This document shows, one piece after another, positions 7,982 through 16,763 of a stretch of DNA of 39,428 nt. The notes below the pieces were generated by a model. The model saw only the letters and a list, made by a program, of their open reading frames with translations. It did not search any database and had not been told where the DNA came from. Position numbers and translations under genes: made by a program. Source of the DNA: Lentihominibacter faecis (GTDB taxonomy: Bacteria; Bacillota; Clostridia; Peptostreptococcales; Anaerovoracaceae); NCBI RefSeq assembly GCF_014306095.1, contig NZ_JACRWC010000074.1:1-39428 (forward strand). Reading direction: 5' to 3'. Positions within the stretch are counted from its first letter, which is position 1. Each line of letters opens with the position of its first letter.

Positions 7982-8809
7982 ATGAGTAAGCTTTGGAAAA
8001 TTTATTCACTTTATTATGGAAAGATTAACGTGCCTAAGGGCGTAATGACAGCCGGTTTAGACCCGGATCTGATGATCGATATTCCATACACTGGATTTCT
8101 TCTTCAGAACGGTGAAGAAAACATTCTGGTAGATACCGGTATTCATCAGGATAATATCGTAAACGGCCGTGCCTGGGGCGGATACGAAGCAGAAGGCGGA
8201 AACCAGTATGTACTCGATGCCCTTGCTAAGCATGGACTTAAGCCTGAAGACATCGGAACTGTTATGTACACACATCTGCATAATGACCATGCAGGCGGCC
8301 TCGCATTATTCCCGGATGCAAAGACTTATTTCCAGAGAGATGAATATATAAATCTTCTTTATCAGGTTCCGGGACAGAAAGTAAGAAGCGACTTTGACAA
8401 GAGAACACCTGATGATATGAAGGTTCTCAAGAACATATATCAGATTGACGGAGATCTTACTCTTCCTAACGGCATTGAGCTTTACAAAATTCCTGGACAC
8501 ACTAAGGGAAGTATGGCAATAGTAGTGCCTACTTCAGAAGGCAGATTTATTATTACAGGAGACCTTCCGCATATGAATCAGTGTCTGTTCCCTAAGCAGA
8601 CAAGCATGGTACAGCTTGACGGAACAGAAGTTGAGATAACACCTGCTCCGGACAATATGTCACCATATCTGTTCAACAGTGTTGTTTATGACCACTGGGA
8701 AGCATATGACAGCTACAATAAGCTGAAGGCAATTGCTGATGAATTTGACCCTAAATATTATCTGACCGGACATGATCCTTGGGTTATTCTCAAGGGCAGC
8801 TGGGGCTAA
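7982..8809 (+). CDS. Metallo-beta-lactamase-fold hydrolase, N-acyl-homoserine-lactonase-like
   Basis: A 275-residue Zn-dependent hydrolase. The metal ligands are all present: THLHNDH (His98, His100, Asp102, His103), His173 in IPGHTKGS, Asp194 in ITGDLPH and His264 in LTGHDP. This is the complete dinuclear set of the AiiA/AttM lactonase branch. It starts at ATG 7982 after AAAGGAG and is the last gene of the sigma-54 operon. In a catabolic operon with an importer, opening of a lactone or hydrolysis of another ester or thioester intermediate is more likely than quorum quenching, though the family name reflects the latter. No secretion signal is seen, so it acts in the cytoplasm. Confidence 0.88.
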   Translation: MSKLWKIYSLYYGKINVPKGVMTAGLDPDLMIDIPYTGFLLQNGEENILVDTGIHQDNIVNGRAWGGYEAEGGNQYVLDALAKHGLKPEDIGTVMYTHLHNDHAGGLALFPDAKTYFQRDEYINLLYQVPGQKVRSDFDKRTPDDMKVLKNIYQIDGDLTLPNGIELYKIPGHTKGSMAIVVPTSEGRFIITGDLPHMNQCLFPKQTSMVQLDGTEVEITPAPDNMSPYLFNSVVYDHWEAYDSYNKLKAIADEFDPKYYLTGHDPWVILKGSWG

Positions 8810-8895
8810 AAACAATTAAAACGAAAACTTTCAATATTGCATGCGTGACATTAAATTAATCTTCTTTTAGCATGGCAATAAGCCTGCAAACGAGA

Positions 8896-8933
8896 GATAC
8901 CGTGCCTACATTTATATATGTTGGTGCGGTATC
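8896..8933 (+). other. Hairpin downstream of the TRAP operon; rest of 8810-9000 shows nothing else
   Basis: GATACCG (8896-8902) pairs with CGGTATC (8927-8933) around a 24-base loop in which GCC/GGT can also pair. No T run follows, so this is an uncertain terminator. No gene is seen between 8810 and 9047. A second small hairpin, AAAAGTTG/CAACTTTT (9001-9020), sits just before the IS66 tnpA. Confidence 0.4.
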
Positions 8934-9047
8934 GTAAGTGGTAAACCAGTGGTATCTGTTCATGCTCCTCTAAATTTGAGATAATGTTAGGAAAGGTTTA
9001 AAAAGTTGGTTTCAACTTTTCCCTACATTTTCAAACAGGAGGCTATC

Positions 9048-9419
9048 ATGGACACCAAACTTGCAACTACAAATATTCGTCTTTCCCAGTGGAATGCTAT
9101 CATTCAGGATCGGATTCATTCCGGCCTGACGGTTGATGAGTACTGTGAAGACAAAGACATTACCAGGAATATGTATTACTACTGGCTTCGCAAAGTGAAA
9201 GAAGCAGCAATAGAAGCATGTCCGGAAACGTTTGCAGAACTATGCCCAACGGAAATCATTTCAGATGTAGAGTCAGGGTCTGCATTTTCACCACAAATGA
9301 TTATTCGTGCAAATAACCTGACCATTGAAGTAAACGGAAATACACCCCAAATGGTAGAGTACATTATGAATGTAGTTTATCTATTGATTCTGTACAGAAT
9401 TGTACGGGAAATAAAATGA
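9048..9419 (+). mobile_element. tnpA: IS66-family TnpA accessory protein, orphan remnant
   Basis: A 123-residue protein with the IS66 accessory TnpA pattern: an HTH-like region with SGLTVDEYCEDKDITRNMYYYWLRKVKEA written as SGLTVDEYCEDKD and YYYWLRKVKEA, and a C-terminal IRANNLTIEVNGNTP strand. The start is ATG 9048, five bases after AGGAGG. The tnpB and tnpC genes that normally follow are absent, and the last 20 or so residues look unlike the usual helix. It is therefore probably a decayed IS66 copy, the right-hand counterpart of the IS3 piece at position 1, and the two bracket the A/T-rich island. Its function alone is doubtful. Confidence 0.7.
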
Positions 9420-9452
9420 CCGCCTCCCATGCAGCCGGTAGCGGTCATTAAA
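9415..9452 (+). terminator. Hairpin after IS66 tnpA
   Basis: AATGACCGC (9415-9423) pairs with GCGGTCATT (9441-9449) around a 17-base loop. It overlaps the tnpA stop codon. The T run is poor, but the stem is perfect. Confidence 0.6.
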
Positions 9453-9496
9453 ACCAAAATTGGCTAGCCGTTTTCTACGGCTTTCCTCTTATTTTA

Positions 9497-9691
9497 TTGT
9501 ATCATATAGGATTTTACACGACAAGAAATATTCGTTTAAGTGGGAGAAAACTCAAAAACAGCAAAATCAAATTTGGAAAGTTGTCTCCAAGAACGTATTA
9601 CTATAGATACTGGGCGCACAGTGGTGACAAGGCATATAAAGCGTTTGATTACAAGTTTACTGTAAAGAAAGACAGTGTCAATCCGTTGTGA
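9497..9691 (+). pseudogene. Probable 3' fragment of a surface or repeat protein
   Basis: A 64-codon frame without a convincing RBS. The readable part (LSPRTYYYRYWAHSGDKAYK and FDYKFTVKKDS) has the rhythm of a C-terminal beta-sandwich (fibronectin-III-like) strand pair from a secreted protein. I do not recognise the parent gene. Its position between an IS66 remnant and the tRNA-Ala promoter fits a gene end left behind by rearrangement. It could also be non-coding. Confidence 0.35.
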
Positions 9692-9696
9692 AACAG

Positions 9697-9725
9697 TTGT
9701 GAACGAAATCCGGATGTGCTATAAT
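9697..9725 (+). promoter_or_regulatory. Sigma-A promoter of tRNA-Ala
   Basis: TTGTGA (9697-9702), 17 bases, TATAAT (9720-9725), followed about 13 bases later by the mature tRNA 5' end. Confidence 0.75.
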
Positions 9726-9737
9726 AAAATTCCATAT

Positions 9738-9813
9738 GGGGCATTAGCTCAGCTGGGAGAGCGCAAGGTTCGCAATCTTGAGGTCAGGGGTTCGATCCCC
9801 CTATGCTCCACCA
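9738..9813 (+). tRNA. tRNA-Ala (anticodon CGC)
   Basis: All arms fold: acceptor GGGGCAU with AUGCUCC (one G-U), D stem GCUC/GAGC, anticodon stem CAAGG/UCUUG with loop UUCGCAA, and T arm with GGUUCGAUCC-type loop. The anticodon CGC is at 9771-9773 and reads GCG alanine codons. CCA is encoded at 9811-9813. Confidence 0.96.
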
Positions 9814-9824
9814 ATTACAACGAA

Positions 9825-9862
9825 AAACTCTTTGGAATTTCAACGTTTCAGAGTTTTTTTTA
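9825..9862 (+). terminator. Terminator of tRNA-Ala
   Basis: AAACTCT (9825-9831) pairs with AGAGTTT (9850-9856), followed by a run of T to 9861. The loop contains AATTTCAACG, also found in the terminators of the two other tRNA genes here. Confidence 0.85.
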
Positions 9863-10054
9863 TTGCCTTTCGTTATGGTGGATTGTGTTGGTTTTTGTTA
9901 TGGCGCGGCATATTTTGCGTTGACACATTTATCATGAAAATGTAAGATGATAATATCAAATAGTTTTATATGATTCAATCTAAATTTGTGGGTTGTCAAC
10001 ATTGAGAAGTTTGAAAACCAAAGGCGTTTTTCTCCCAAAACCCGATAAAACCCC

Positions 10055-10083
10055 TTGAAATTCCAATATTTATATGATAATAT
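10055..10083 (+). promoter_or_regulatory. Sigma-A promoter of the rimP-nusA-infB operon
   Basis: TTGAAA (10055-10060), 17 bases, TAATAT (10078-10083), predicting transcription from about 10090. It is the only good promoter seen between tRNA-Ala and rimP. Confidence 0.7.
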
Positions 10084-10111
10084 AAATACAACAAACCTAA
10101 GTAATTCGAGT

Positions 10112-10136
10112 AAGAGTGGGTAAATCGCCCACTCTT
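10112..10136 (+). promoter_or_regulatory. Leader hairpin before rimP
   Basis: AAGAGTGGG (10112-10120) pairs with CCCACTCTT (10128-10136) around a seven-base loop, about 20 bases into the predicted transcript and 30 bases before the rimP start. The following bases (TCATTTTG) are only moderately T-rich. It may be an attenuator or NusA-responsive leader, since nusA lies in the operon; that role is inference. Confidence 0.55.
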
Positions 10137-10167
10137 TCATTTTGTCAGTGGAGCAAGAGGAGTTTTT

Positions 10168-10641
10168 ATGGCAAAGAAAAAAATAACGGTACTGGCCGAT
10201 GAACTGCTTTCTGAATTTCTGCAGGAAGAGGGGCTGGAGTTGTATCATTCCGAATTTGTGAAGGAAGGCAAGGACTGGTTCCTTCGGATCTACATCGATA
10301 AACCGGAAGGCGAAGGCTATATCGGGACAGAGGACTGCGAGAAGGTGAGTCGTTTTTTAAGCGAGAAGCTGGACGAAGCGGATCCTGTGGAGCAGAACTA
10401 CTATCTGGAAGTTTCTTCGCCGGGCATGGATCGGGAACTGGTCAAACCGGAACATTACCAGAGATATCTGGACAGTGAGGTGGAAATCCGGCTCTATAAG
10501 GGCAAGGACGGCACTAAAAATATACAAGGGGTCTTGCAGACAATGGAAGGTGATTCCATTACTGTGCAGGATCACGACGGAAAAGAATGGCATCTGCAGC
10601 TTGCTGAAATCGCAAAAGCAAAGCTGGCAGTTATTTTCTAA
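10168..10641 (+). CDS. rimP: Ribosome maturation factor RimP
   Basis: A 157-residue protein needed for assembly of the 30S subunit. The family's central signature is clear: YYLEVSSPGMDRELVKPEHY (about residues 77-96), then a C-terminal SH3-like barrel (EVEIRLYKGKDG, GDSITVQDHDGKEW). Length is normal. The start at ATG 10168 follows AAGAGGAG. It heads the operon with nusA 17 bases downstream, the standard order in Firmicutes. Confidence 0.96.
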   Translation: MAKKKITVLADELLSEFLQEEGLELYHSEFVKEGKDWFLRIYIDKPEGEGYIGTEDCEKVSRFLSEKLDEADPVEQNYYLEVSSPGMDRELVKPEHYQRYLDSEVEIRLYKGKDGTKNIQGVLQTMEGDSITVQDHDGKEWHLQLAEIAKAKLAVIF

Positions 10642-10658
10642 AGTGGGAGGAAAAAAAT

Positions 10659-11924
10659 ATGAATAAGGAATTCATCAATGCGATCAATGATTTAGTAAAA
10701 GAAAAGGGAATCTCGAAGGAGGTCCTGATCGAAGCGATCGAATCGGCACTTGTTTCCGCATATAAGAAAAACTACGGAACTTCTCAGAACGTGAGAGTGA
10801 ACATCGACCGTGAGGACGGTGATGTGGATGTGCTGATGCGCAGAGATGTCGTAGATGAAGTGGAAGACGAATTCACGGAGATCTCTTTAGAAGAAGCTCT
10901 GGAGATCGACCCGAGATACCAGGTAGGGGACGTGGTGGAATACCAGGTAACGCCGAAGGATTTCGGTCGTATCGCGGCACAGACTGCCAAGCAGGTAGTT
11001 GTGCAAAGGATCCGCGAGGCAGAGCGTGGTATGATCTTTGACAACTACATCAGCCGTCAGGGAGATCTGATCACAGGTGTGGTGCAGAGGATCAGCAACG
11101 AAACCATCTTTGTCAACATGGGTAATACCGAAGGCATCCTGGTGGCAGGGGAAAGAGCTTCTGGCGAACGGTACAAAGTCAATGACCGGATCAAGGCGTA
11201 CATCATGGATGTAAGAAAGAGCACGAAAGGTCCTCAGATCTTCCTTTCAAGAACACATCCGGGATTTGTAGAAAAGCTCTTTGAACTGGAAGTTCCTGAA
11301 ATCGAAGACGGCACGGTAGAAATCAAGAGCATTGCCAGAGAGGCTGGTTCCAGAACGAAGATCGCCGTATACACAGAGGATGAAAATGTAGATCCGGTAG
11401 GAGCGTGTGTCGGCACAGGCGGAAGCCGTGTCAAGAATATCGTCGATGAACTTTTCGGAGAAAAGATCGACATCACGACATGGGATGATGATCCGCACAT
11501 CCTGATCAAGAACGTTCTCAGCCCGGCAAAGGTAGAAAAAGTACTGATCGACGAGGAAGAAAAAGCGGCGACAGTAGTAGTCCCTGATTATCAGCTTTCG
11601 CTGGCTATCGGCAAAGAAGGTCAGAACGTAAGACTGGCAGCAAGACTTTGCGGCTGGAAAATCGATATCAAGAGCCATACGCAGTTCTTTGACGGGCCGG
11701 AATACATGGAAGAAATCGAAGTATATGAAGATGAAGATTTCGAAGAATACGAGGACGACATCCAGTACACGGAAGATGCTGCAGAGACGGAGACTTCAGA
11801 AGAACCTGAGCTGGTGGCAGCAGAAGATGCTGCAGAGCCTGAAGAGACCGACGATGCAGAGGATGATGGCATCCAGTATGTAGATGAAGATGACGCAGAT
11901 AGGGGCGATGAGATTGAAGAATAA
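10659..11924 (+). CDS. nusA: Transcription termination/antitermination factor NusA
   Basis: A 421-residue RNA polymerase-binding factor. It has the N-terminal polymerase-binding domain (about 1-125), an S1 domain (about 130-200), KH1 (about 205-275) and KH2 (about 280-345, with VVVPDYQLSLAIGKEGQNVR). Seen motifs include DPVGACVGTGGSRV. The C-terminus beyond about residue 350 is a strongly acidic Glu/Asp tail rather than the two AR repeats of E. coli NusA; Gram-positive NusA lacks those, but this tail is long. The start at ATG 10659 follows GGGAGG. It overlaps ylxR by 17 bases. Confidence 0.97.
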   Translation: MNKEFINAINDLVKEKGISKEVLIEAIESALVSAYKKNYGTSQNVRVNIDREDGDVDVLMRRDVVDEVEDEFTEISLEEALEIDPRYQVGDVVEYQVTPKDFGRIAAQTAKQVVVQRIREAERGMIFDNYISRQGDLITGVVQRISNETIFVNMGNTEGILVAGERASGERYKVNDRIKAYIMDVRKSTKGPQIFLSRTHPGFVEKLFELEVPEIEDGTVEIKSIAREAGSRTKIAVYTEDENVDPVGACVGTGGSRVKNIVDELFGEKIDITTWDDDPHILIKNVLSPAKVEKVLIDEEEKAATVVVPDYQLSLAIGKEGQNVRLAARLCGWKIDIKSHTQFFDGPEYMEEIEVYEDEDFEEYEDDIQYTEDAAETETSEEPELVAAEDAAEPEETDDAEDDGIQYVDEDDADRGDEIEE

Positions 11925-12192
11925 AAAGATCCCGATGCGAAGATGCGTAGGCTGTATGGAATCCAAACCAAAAAACAGTCTTGTGCGGATCGCATGCTAT
12001 GAGGGAAATCTCAGCGTGGATCCCAGCGGAAAAGCAAAGGGACGAGGCGTATATCTGTGTCCGAGCCGGGAGTGCATGGAAAAGGCGCGCAAGCGGCGTG
12101 CTTTGCAGCGAAGCTTTGACGTTGAGATCTCACAGGAACGGCTTGAAGAAATCTTTGAGGAGCTGATGACATATGAACAGAAAAGTGATTAG
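11908..12192 (+). CDS. ylxR: YlxR family RNA-binding protein (RnpM)
   Basis: A 94-residue protein of the YlxR family, in Bacillus reported as an RNase P modulator and nucleoid-associated regulator. It shows RRCVGCMESKPKNSLVRI near the start and KGRGVYLCPSRECMEKA in the middle, the family's two conserved blocks. I prefer the ATG at 11908, inside the end of nusA, over the ATG at 11884, because family members begin shortly before RRCVGC; an ATG at 11935 is also possible. It overlaps the next gene by 20 bases. Confidence 0.92.
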   Translation: MRLKNKKIPMRRCVGCMESKPKNSLVRIACYEGNLSVDPSGKAKGRGVYLCPSRECMEKARKRRALQRSFDVEISQERLEEIFEELMTYEQKSD

Positions 12193-12484
12193 CTATCTCG
12201 GATTCGCGAAAAAATCGGGAAATCTTCTGACCGGCGTCAACACCTGCAGCTTTGCCATGGCGAAGGGAAAGGTAAAACTGATGATCTTGGCGGAGGACAT
12301 CTCGGAAAACAGCCGAAAAAAAATCATGAAGGAAATCCGAAAGTACGGCGTAAATCATATAGAATACGGTAATAGTGAGGAATTATCACATGCCGTGGGA
12401 GCTTCCGGCAGAAACGTGTTCGCCATATGCGACAAGGGTTTTGCGGAAGCGATTACAAAGGAAATCGAGCGGGAGTTAGAATAG
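12173..12484 (+). CDS. ylxQ: L7Ae-like ribosomal protein YlxQ
   Basis: A 103-residue member of the L7Ae/L30e family of K-turn RNA-binding proteins, in its usual place between ylxR and infB. Visible features are the N-terminal LGFAKKSGNLLTGVNTC, the strand KLMILAEDIS and the C-terminal IEYGNSEELSHAVG and VFAICDKGFAEAI. The start at ATG 12173 lies inside ylxR, which suggests translational coupling. Confidence 0.93.
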   Translation: MNRKVISYLGFAKKSGNLLTGVNTCSFAMAKGKVKLMILAEDISENSRKKIMKEIRKYGVNHIEYGNSEELSHAVGASGRNVFAICDKGFAEAITKEIERELE

Positions 12485-12520
12485 AAAAAGTCCCTCGTGG
12501 ACAGTAAGGAGGAAGTGTGT

Positions 12521-15376
12521 ATGAAAATAAAGGATCTGGCCCGGGAACTGAGCCTGAGCGGCGATGAGGTTCTCGAAAAAGCGAAAGCCATGGGAATAAA
12601 AGTGTCCGGAACCAGCGATGATCTTTCGGACATCGATACGACAGCTGTAAAAAACACCATCTTAAAGGGTGGTACACATACGGAAACAAAGGTAGTGCGT
12701 ACCAGGGCGAAGAAATCGGATGCAGAAAAAAAGGACGGTGGCCCTAAGGTGACAGTCAAAGCGGCTAATATCAAGCTGCCTGAAAAGAAGAAGACGGTGA
12801 AGGCTGCTGCAAAGCCGGCTGCGCGGACTGCTGCAAAGCCTCCGGCAGGCAAGCCGATCGTGCCGAAGGAAGTCGAAGGAAGACCAAAGCCGCTGGAAGG
12901 CAAGCCGGTAGTCTCCAAGTCCATGCTGGAAAAGCGTATCGCAGAAGAAGAGGCTGCGAAGCAGGTGGCAGCAGAAGCGAAGGCTGATAAGCCGGCAGCA
13001 CCTGCAGAAGAACAGCAGAGCGCAGCGAAGGCACAGCCTGCAAAGAAGACTGCTGCAAAGCCGGAAACGAAAACAGAGCAGAAACAGGAAAAGACGGAGA
13101 AACCTGCTGAAAAGAAGCCGGAAGCTCCGAGAAGACAGACACGGCTTAAGGTGATCAAAAGAGCAGAAGACGTGCGAAGAGAAGAAGCGGAAGCGGCAGA
13201 GCGCCGTGCAGCAGCACGAGAAAAGCGTCAGGAAGAGAAAAAAACTGAAGAAAAGAAGCGGGGCGGAGATCGTGACCGCAAAACCGGCGATCGAAAAAAT
13301 GAAAAGCGTGGCGAACGGAAATCATTTGATCGCAAAGGCGGCAAGCCGGGCGAAAAGAAAGACGCTCGCCCGAGCCAGGATCGCAGCAGCAGACCTGCTC
13401 CGAGAAGAGATGATGCTGCCGGCGATGTGGCAGTATCCAAGCCGACTTCCCACAGAGGCGAGAAGAAGAACAAGGAAAAAGAACACGATAAGTTTTCCAA
13501 GCTGGAACGGGGCGGCCGCAAGGGCGGAAAGCCGCAGTCCCTGGAAAAACAGGTAAGAAACAAGAAGCACAACAAGCCGAAGGCTGCACCAGAACCGGAA
13601 GTAGAAACTGTAGAACTGCCGGCAGGAACCATTATGATCAATGTACCGATCACCGTAGCTGGCTTTGCAGAACAGACCAAGACATCTGTATCTAAGATCA
13701 TCATGACGCTGATGAAGATGGGCGTTATGGCTAACGTAAACCAGAATCTGGATGAAGATACAGTGGTGCTGCTGGCTGAAGAAATGGGTCTGCAGGTTGC
13801 CATCGGCAAGGTCAAGGAAGAGACAGAAGAGGAAGGAATCGAATCCTTCGAAGATAAAGAAGAAGATCTGAAGCCGAGAGCTCCGATCATCACCGTTATG
13901 GGTCACGTTGACCACGGTAAGACATCCCTGCTGGATGCGATCCGTAAAACTCACGTAACTGCCCAGGAATCCGGAGGGATCACTCAGCACATCGGTGCAT
14001 CCGAAGTTGAAATCAATGGTCAGAAGATCGTATTCCTGGATACACCGGGACACGAAGCATTCACGGCAATGCGTGCCAGAGGCGCTCATGCAACGGATAT
14101 CGCTGTACTGGTCGTTGCTGCTGACGACAGCGTCAAGCCGCAGACCATCGAATCCATCAGCCATGCCAAGGCAGCAGGTGTTCCGATCATCGTTGCTATC
14201 AACAAGATGGATAAACCAGGTGCAAATCCGGACATCGTAAAAAAGGATCTGGCAGAGCAGGGCGTCCTTGTGGAAGACTGGGGCGGAGATGTTATCAGCG
14301 TGCCGGTATCTGCCAAGACAGGGGAAGGGATCGTGAACCTTTTGGAAATGATCCTGCTACAGGCAGAAGTCCTGGAACTGAAGGCGAATCCGGACAGACT
14401 GGCTCTTGGTACCGTTCTGGAAGCTCGTCTGGACAAGGCAAAGGGTCCGGTAGCAAGTCTTCTGGTGCTCAATGGTACGTTAAAGGCAGGCATGAGCATC
14501 GTAGCAGGAACGTGTTCCGGCAAGATCAGACTCATGACCAATGATAAGGGAGAAAAGATCCGTCTGGCAGGTCCGGCAACTGCTGTGGAGATCCTCGGTC
14601 TGACCGATGTTCCACACGCAGGTGACGTGTTCAATGCCGTGAAGGATGACAAGGTCGCAAGAGAGATCGCAGAAAAACGACAGGATAAACTGAGAGAAGA
14701 AGTTCTGGCAAGAAACTCCAGCACAACGCTGGAAGAACTGTTCAGCCAGATCCAGGAAGGCGAAGTCAAGGAACTGAACCTGATCGTCAAGGGCGACGTA
14801 CAGGGTTCTGTCGGTGCTATCGTATCTTCTCTGGAAAAGCTGTCTAATGATAAAGTAAGAGTTAAGATCGTACACACTGGCGTAGGTGCGATCAATGAGT
14901 CCGACATCATGCTGGCAGGAACTTCAGATGCTGTAGTGATCGGCTTCAACGTAAGACCGAGCGCAGCTGTAAGTTCCATCGCAGAGCGTGAAGGGATACA
15001 GATCAGAACATATCGTGTTATCTACGATATCATAGATGATGTGGAAAACGCTATGAAGGGTATGCTGGATCCGGAATTCAAGGAAGTCGTTCTTGGTACA
15101 GTGGAAATCAGAAATACTTTCAAGGTTCCTGGTGTCGGTATCGTAGGAGGCGCATACGTAACGGACGGCAAAGTAGTTCGTAATGAACAGATCCGTCTGG
15201 TGCGTGACGGCATCGTTATCCACGAAGGCAAGATCTCATCTCTCAAGAGATTCAAAGACGATGCAAAGGAAGTTGCTCAGGGTTACGAATGTGGTATCGG
15301 CATTGAAAACTACAATGATATCAAGGAAGGCGATATCATCGAGTGCTTCACGATGGAAGAGGTAAAGAGAGACTAG
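12521..15376 (+). CDS. infB: Translation initiation factor IF-2
   Basis: A 951-residue GTPase that places initiator tRNA on the 30S subunit. The start is ATG 12521, eight bases after AAGGAGG; an upstream GTG at 12497 has no RBS. The N-terminus has an IF2-type SAP-like motif ([21 protein letters not shown] begins the protein; first part [17 protein letters not shown]). About 300 low-complexity residues rich in Lys, Ala, Glu and Arg follow, then a second IF2_N domain near 365-415. The G domain has GHVDHGKT (461-468), DTPGHE (507-512) and NKMD (561-564), followed by the beta-barrel and C-terminal fMet-tRNA-binding domains. The long charged linker explains the large antisense frames in this stretch. 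Confidence 0.98.
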   Translation: MKIKDLARELSLSGDEVLEKAKAMGIKVSGTSDDLSDIDTTAVKNTILKGGTHTETKVVRTRAKKSDAEKKDGGPKVTVKAANIKLPEKKKTVKAAAKPAARTAAKPPAGKPIVPKEVEGRPKPLEGKPVVSKSMLEKRIAEEEAAKQVAAEAKADKPAAPAEEQQSAAKAQPAKKTAAKPETKTEQKQEKTEKPAEKKPEAPRRQTRLKVIKRAEDVRREEAEAAERRAAAREKRQEEKKTEEKKRGGDRDRKTGDRKNEKRGERKSFDRKGGKPGEKKDARPSQDRSSRPAPRRDDAAGDVAVSKPTSHRGEKKNKEKEHDKFSKLERGGRKGGKPQSLEKQVRNKKHNKPKAAPEPEVETVELPAGTIMINVPITVAGFAEQTKTSVSKIIMTLMKMGVMANVNQNLDEDTVVLLAEEMGLQVAIGKVKEETEEEGIESFEDKEEDLKPRAPIITVMGHVDHGKTSLLDAIRKTHVTAQESGGITQHIGASEVEINGQKIVFLDTPGHEAFTAMRARGAHATDIAVLVVAADDSVKPQTIESISHAKAAGVPIIVAINKMDKPGANPDIVKKDLAEQGVLVEDWGGDVISVPVSAKTGEGIVNLLEMILLQAEVLELKANPDRLALGTVLEARLDKAKGPVASLLVLNGTLKAGMSIVAGTCSGKIRLMTNDKGEKIRLAGPATAVEILGLTDVPHAGDVFNAVKDDKVAREIAEKRQDKLREEVLARNSSTTLEELFSQIQEGEVKELNLIVKGDVQGSVGAIVSSLEKLSNDKVRVKIVHTGVGAINESDIMLAGTSDAVVIGFNVRPSAAVSSIAEREGIQIRTYRVIYDIIDDVENAMKGMLDPEFKEVVLGTVEIRNTFKVPGVGIVGGAYVTDGKVVRNEQIRLVRDGIVIHEGKISSLKRFKDDAKEVAQGYECGIGIENYNDIKEGDIIECFTMEEVKRD

Positions 15377-15392
15377 TAAGGAAGGTAATCTT

Positions 15393-15776
15393 ATGGGAAA
15401 AGGATACAGACAGGGTCGGTTAGGTGAAGAGATCCGTAAGATCGTCAGTGAACTGCTTCTGCGGGAACTGAAGGATCCGGGGCTTTCGTCAATGATCAGT
15501 GTCACAGCAGTTGAAGTGACCAGCGATGGAAGCTATGCGACAGTATATCTTTCGGTGCTGAGCACCAGCGGTGCGGAAAACGAACAGGAAGAGCAGCAGA
15601 AGGCTCTGGATGCCATGAACCGTGCGAAAGGTTTTATCCGCAATGAGATCGGACGTCAGGTCAAGCTGCGTCATACGCCGGAACTGATCTTTAAGATCGA
15701 CCATTCCATGGAGTATGGACGACATATCTCCAAGATCATCCGGGATCTGGATATCGACCATGAGGATGAGGAATAG
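15393..15776 (+). CDS. rbfA: Ribosome-binding factor A
   Basis: A 127-residue KH-like protein that helps mature the 30S subunit at low temperature. Typical features are RQGRLGEEIRKIVSELL at the start, LKDPGLSSMISVTAVEVTSD and the terminal region with LRHTPELIFKIDHSMEYG. Start at ATG 15393 after AAGGAAGG. The gap to nrnA is only three bases. Confidence 0.96.
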   Translation: MGKGYRQGRLGEEIRKIVSELLLRELKDPGLSSMISVTAVEVTSDGSYATVYLSVLSTSGAENEQEEQQKALDAMNRAKGFIRNEIGRQVKLRHTPELIFKIDHSMEYGRHISKIIRDLDIDHEDEE

Positions 15777-15779
15777 AAC

Positions 15780-16763
15780 ATGATAGCAAATGTGTCATTA
15801 GAGAAAATCGGGAAAACAATCCAGGAGGCTGACAGCATCCTGATTTTCCCGCATATCAATCCGGACGGGGATGCCATCGGTTCGGCATGCGGACTTTGTG
15901 ATACACTGCGGGAGCATGGCAAGAAAGCAGCAGTGCTTTTAGAAGAGGATGCTCCGGAATATCTCAGTTTTCTGGATACCAGCTGCTGCATACAGGATGC
16001 GGAGAATTTCGGCAGACCGGATCTTTGCATCTGTGTGGACTGTAGCGATGAGGGCAGACTGAATAAGAGAAAAAAGACGTATCAAAGCTGCGGGAGCACC
16101 ATTTGCATCGATCATCATCTGGCAGCGGAGAATTTTGCAGAAAAAGGATTCTGCGATCACTATTATATCGACAGCAGTGAAGCGGCGTGCTCCCAGATCA
16201 TCTACAAGCTACTTCAGGCGATGGGACTGAAACCAACGCCGGTGGCAGCAGAGCTGCTTTATACGGGAATCGTAACAGATACGGGGAGCTTTCAGTATTC
16301 TAATACGACGGGAGATACTCACCGGATCGCAGCGGATCTGCTGGATCTGGGTGTGGATCACATGAAAGTGACGGTCGCACTGTATCAGAACATCAAACGT
16401 AATAAGCTGGATCTGGAGATAAAGATCCTGGATACGATGGAGAGTTTTGCAAAGGATCAGGCGGTCATTACCTATGTGACGGAAGATATGGCGGAGGCTG
16501 CCGGTGCGCTGATGGAAGATGCAGAAAGTGCCATTGATCTGTTGCGAAATATCGAAGGCGTGGAAATCGCGGCACTTCTAAAGCAGCGGGAAGAGGGCAT
16601 CAAGGTGAGTCTTCGGGCAAAATCCTGGGGCGGCGTCGATCAGATCGCTGCAAAGTTTGGTGGCGGCGGCCACAAAAAAGCGGCGGGATGCACGATGCAT
16701 ATGTCCCTTAAAGAAGCATGGGCTGCATTGAAGGAAGAAATAGAACGAGCGCTGGAGAAATAG
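15780..16763 (+). CDS. nrnA: DHH/DHHA1 phosphoesterase, NrnA-type oligoribonuclease/pAp phosphatase
   Basis: A 327-residue bifunctional enzyme that in Bacillus degrades nano-RNA and dephosphorylates 3'-phosphoadenosine 5'-phosphate. Manganese-binding motifs are present: INPDGDAIGSA (27-37), VDCSD (87-91), the DHH triad (111-113) and TDTGSF. The C-terminal DHHA1 domain has GGGGHKKAAG (about 293-302). Placement between rbfA and truB is standard for Clostridia. The next gene, truB, starts directly after its stop. Confidence 0.95.
   Translation: MIANVSLEKIGKTIQEADSILIFPHINPDGDAIGSACGLCDTLREHGKKAAVLLEEDAPEYLSFLDTSCCIQDAENFGRPDLCICVDCSDEGRLNKRKKTYQSCGSTICIDHHLAAENFAEKGFCDHYYIDSSEAACSQIIYKLLQAMGLKPTPVAAELLYTGIVTDTGSFQYSNTTGDTHRIAADLLDLGVDHMKVTVALYQNIKRNKLDLEIKILDTMESFAKDQAVITYVTEDMAEAAGALMEDAESAIDLLRNIEGVEIAALLKQREEGIKVSLRAKSWGGVDQIAAKFGGGGHKKAAGCTMHMSLKEAWAALKEEIERALEK

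Noticed and set aside
7982..8809. Quorum-quenching role for the lactonase-like hydrolase
   Set aside because: Co-operonic with an importer and a TPP enzyme under a sigma-54 activator, which fits catabolism better; the family name alone is not evidence.
12355..14979. Several long open frames on the minus strand across infB (up to about 297 codons)
   Set aside because: They lie opposite the Lys/Ala/Glu-rich and GTPase coding regions, are Ser/Ala/Phe-rich with no RBS or recognisable domain, and follow from codon bias of the true gene.
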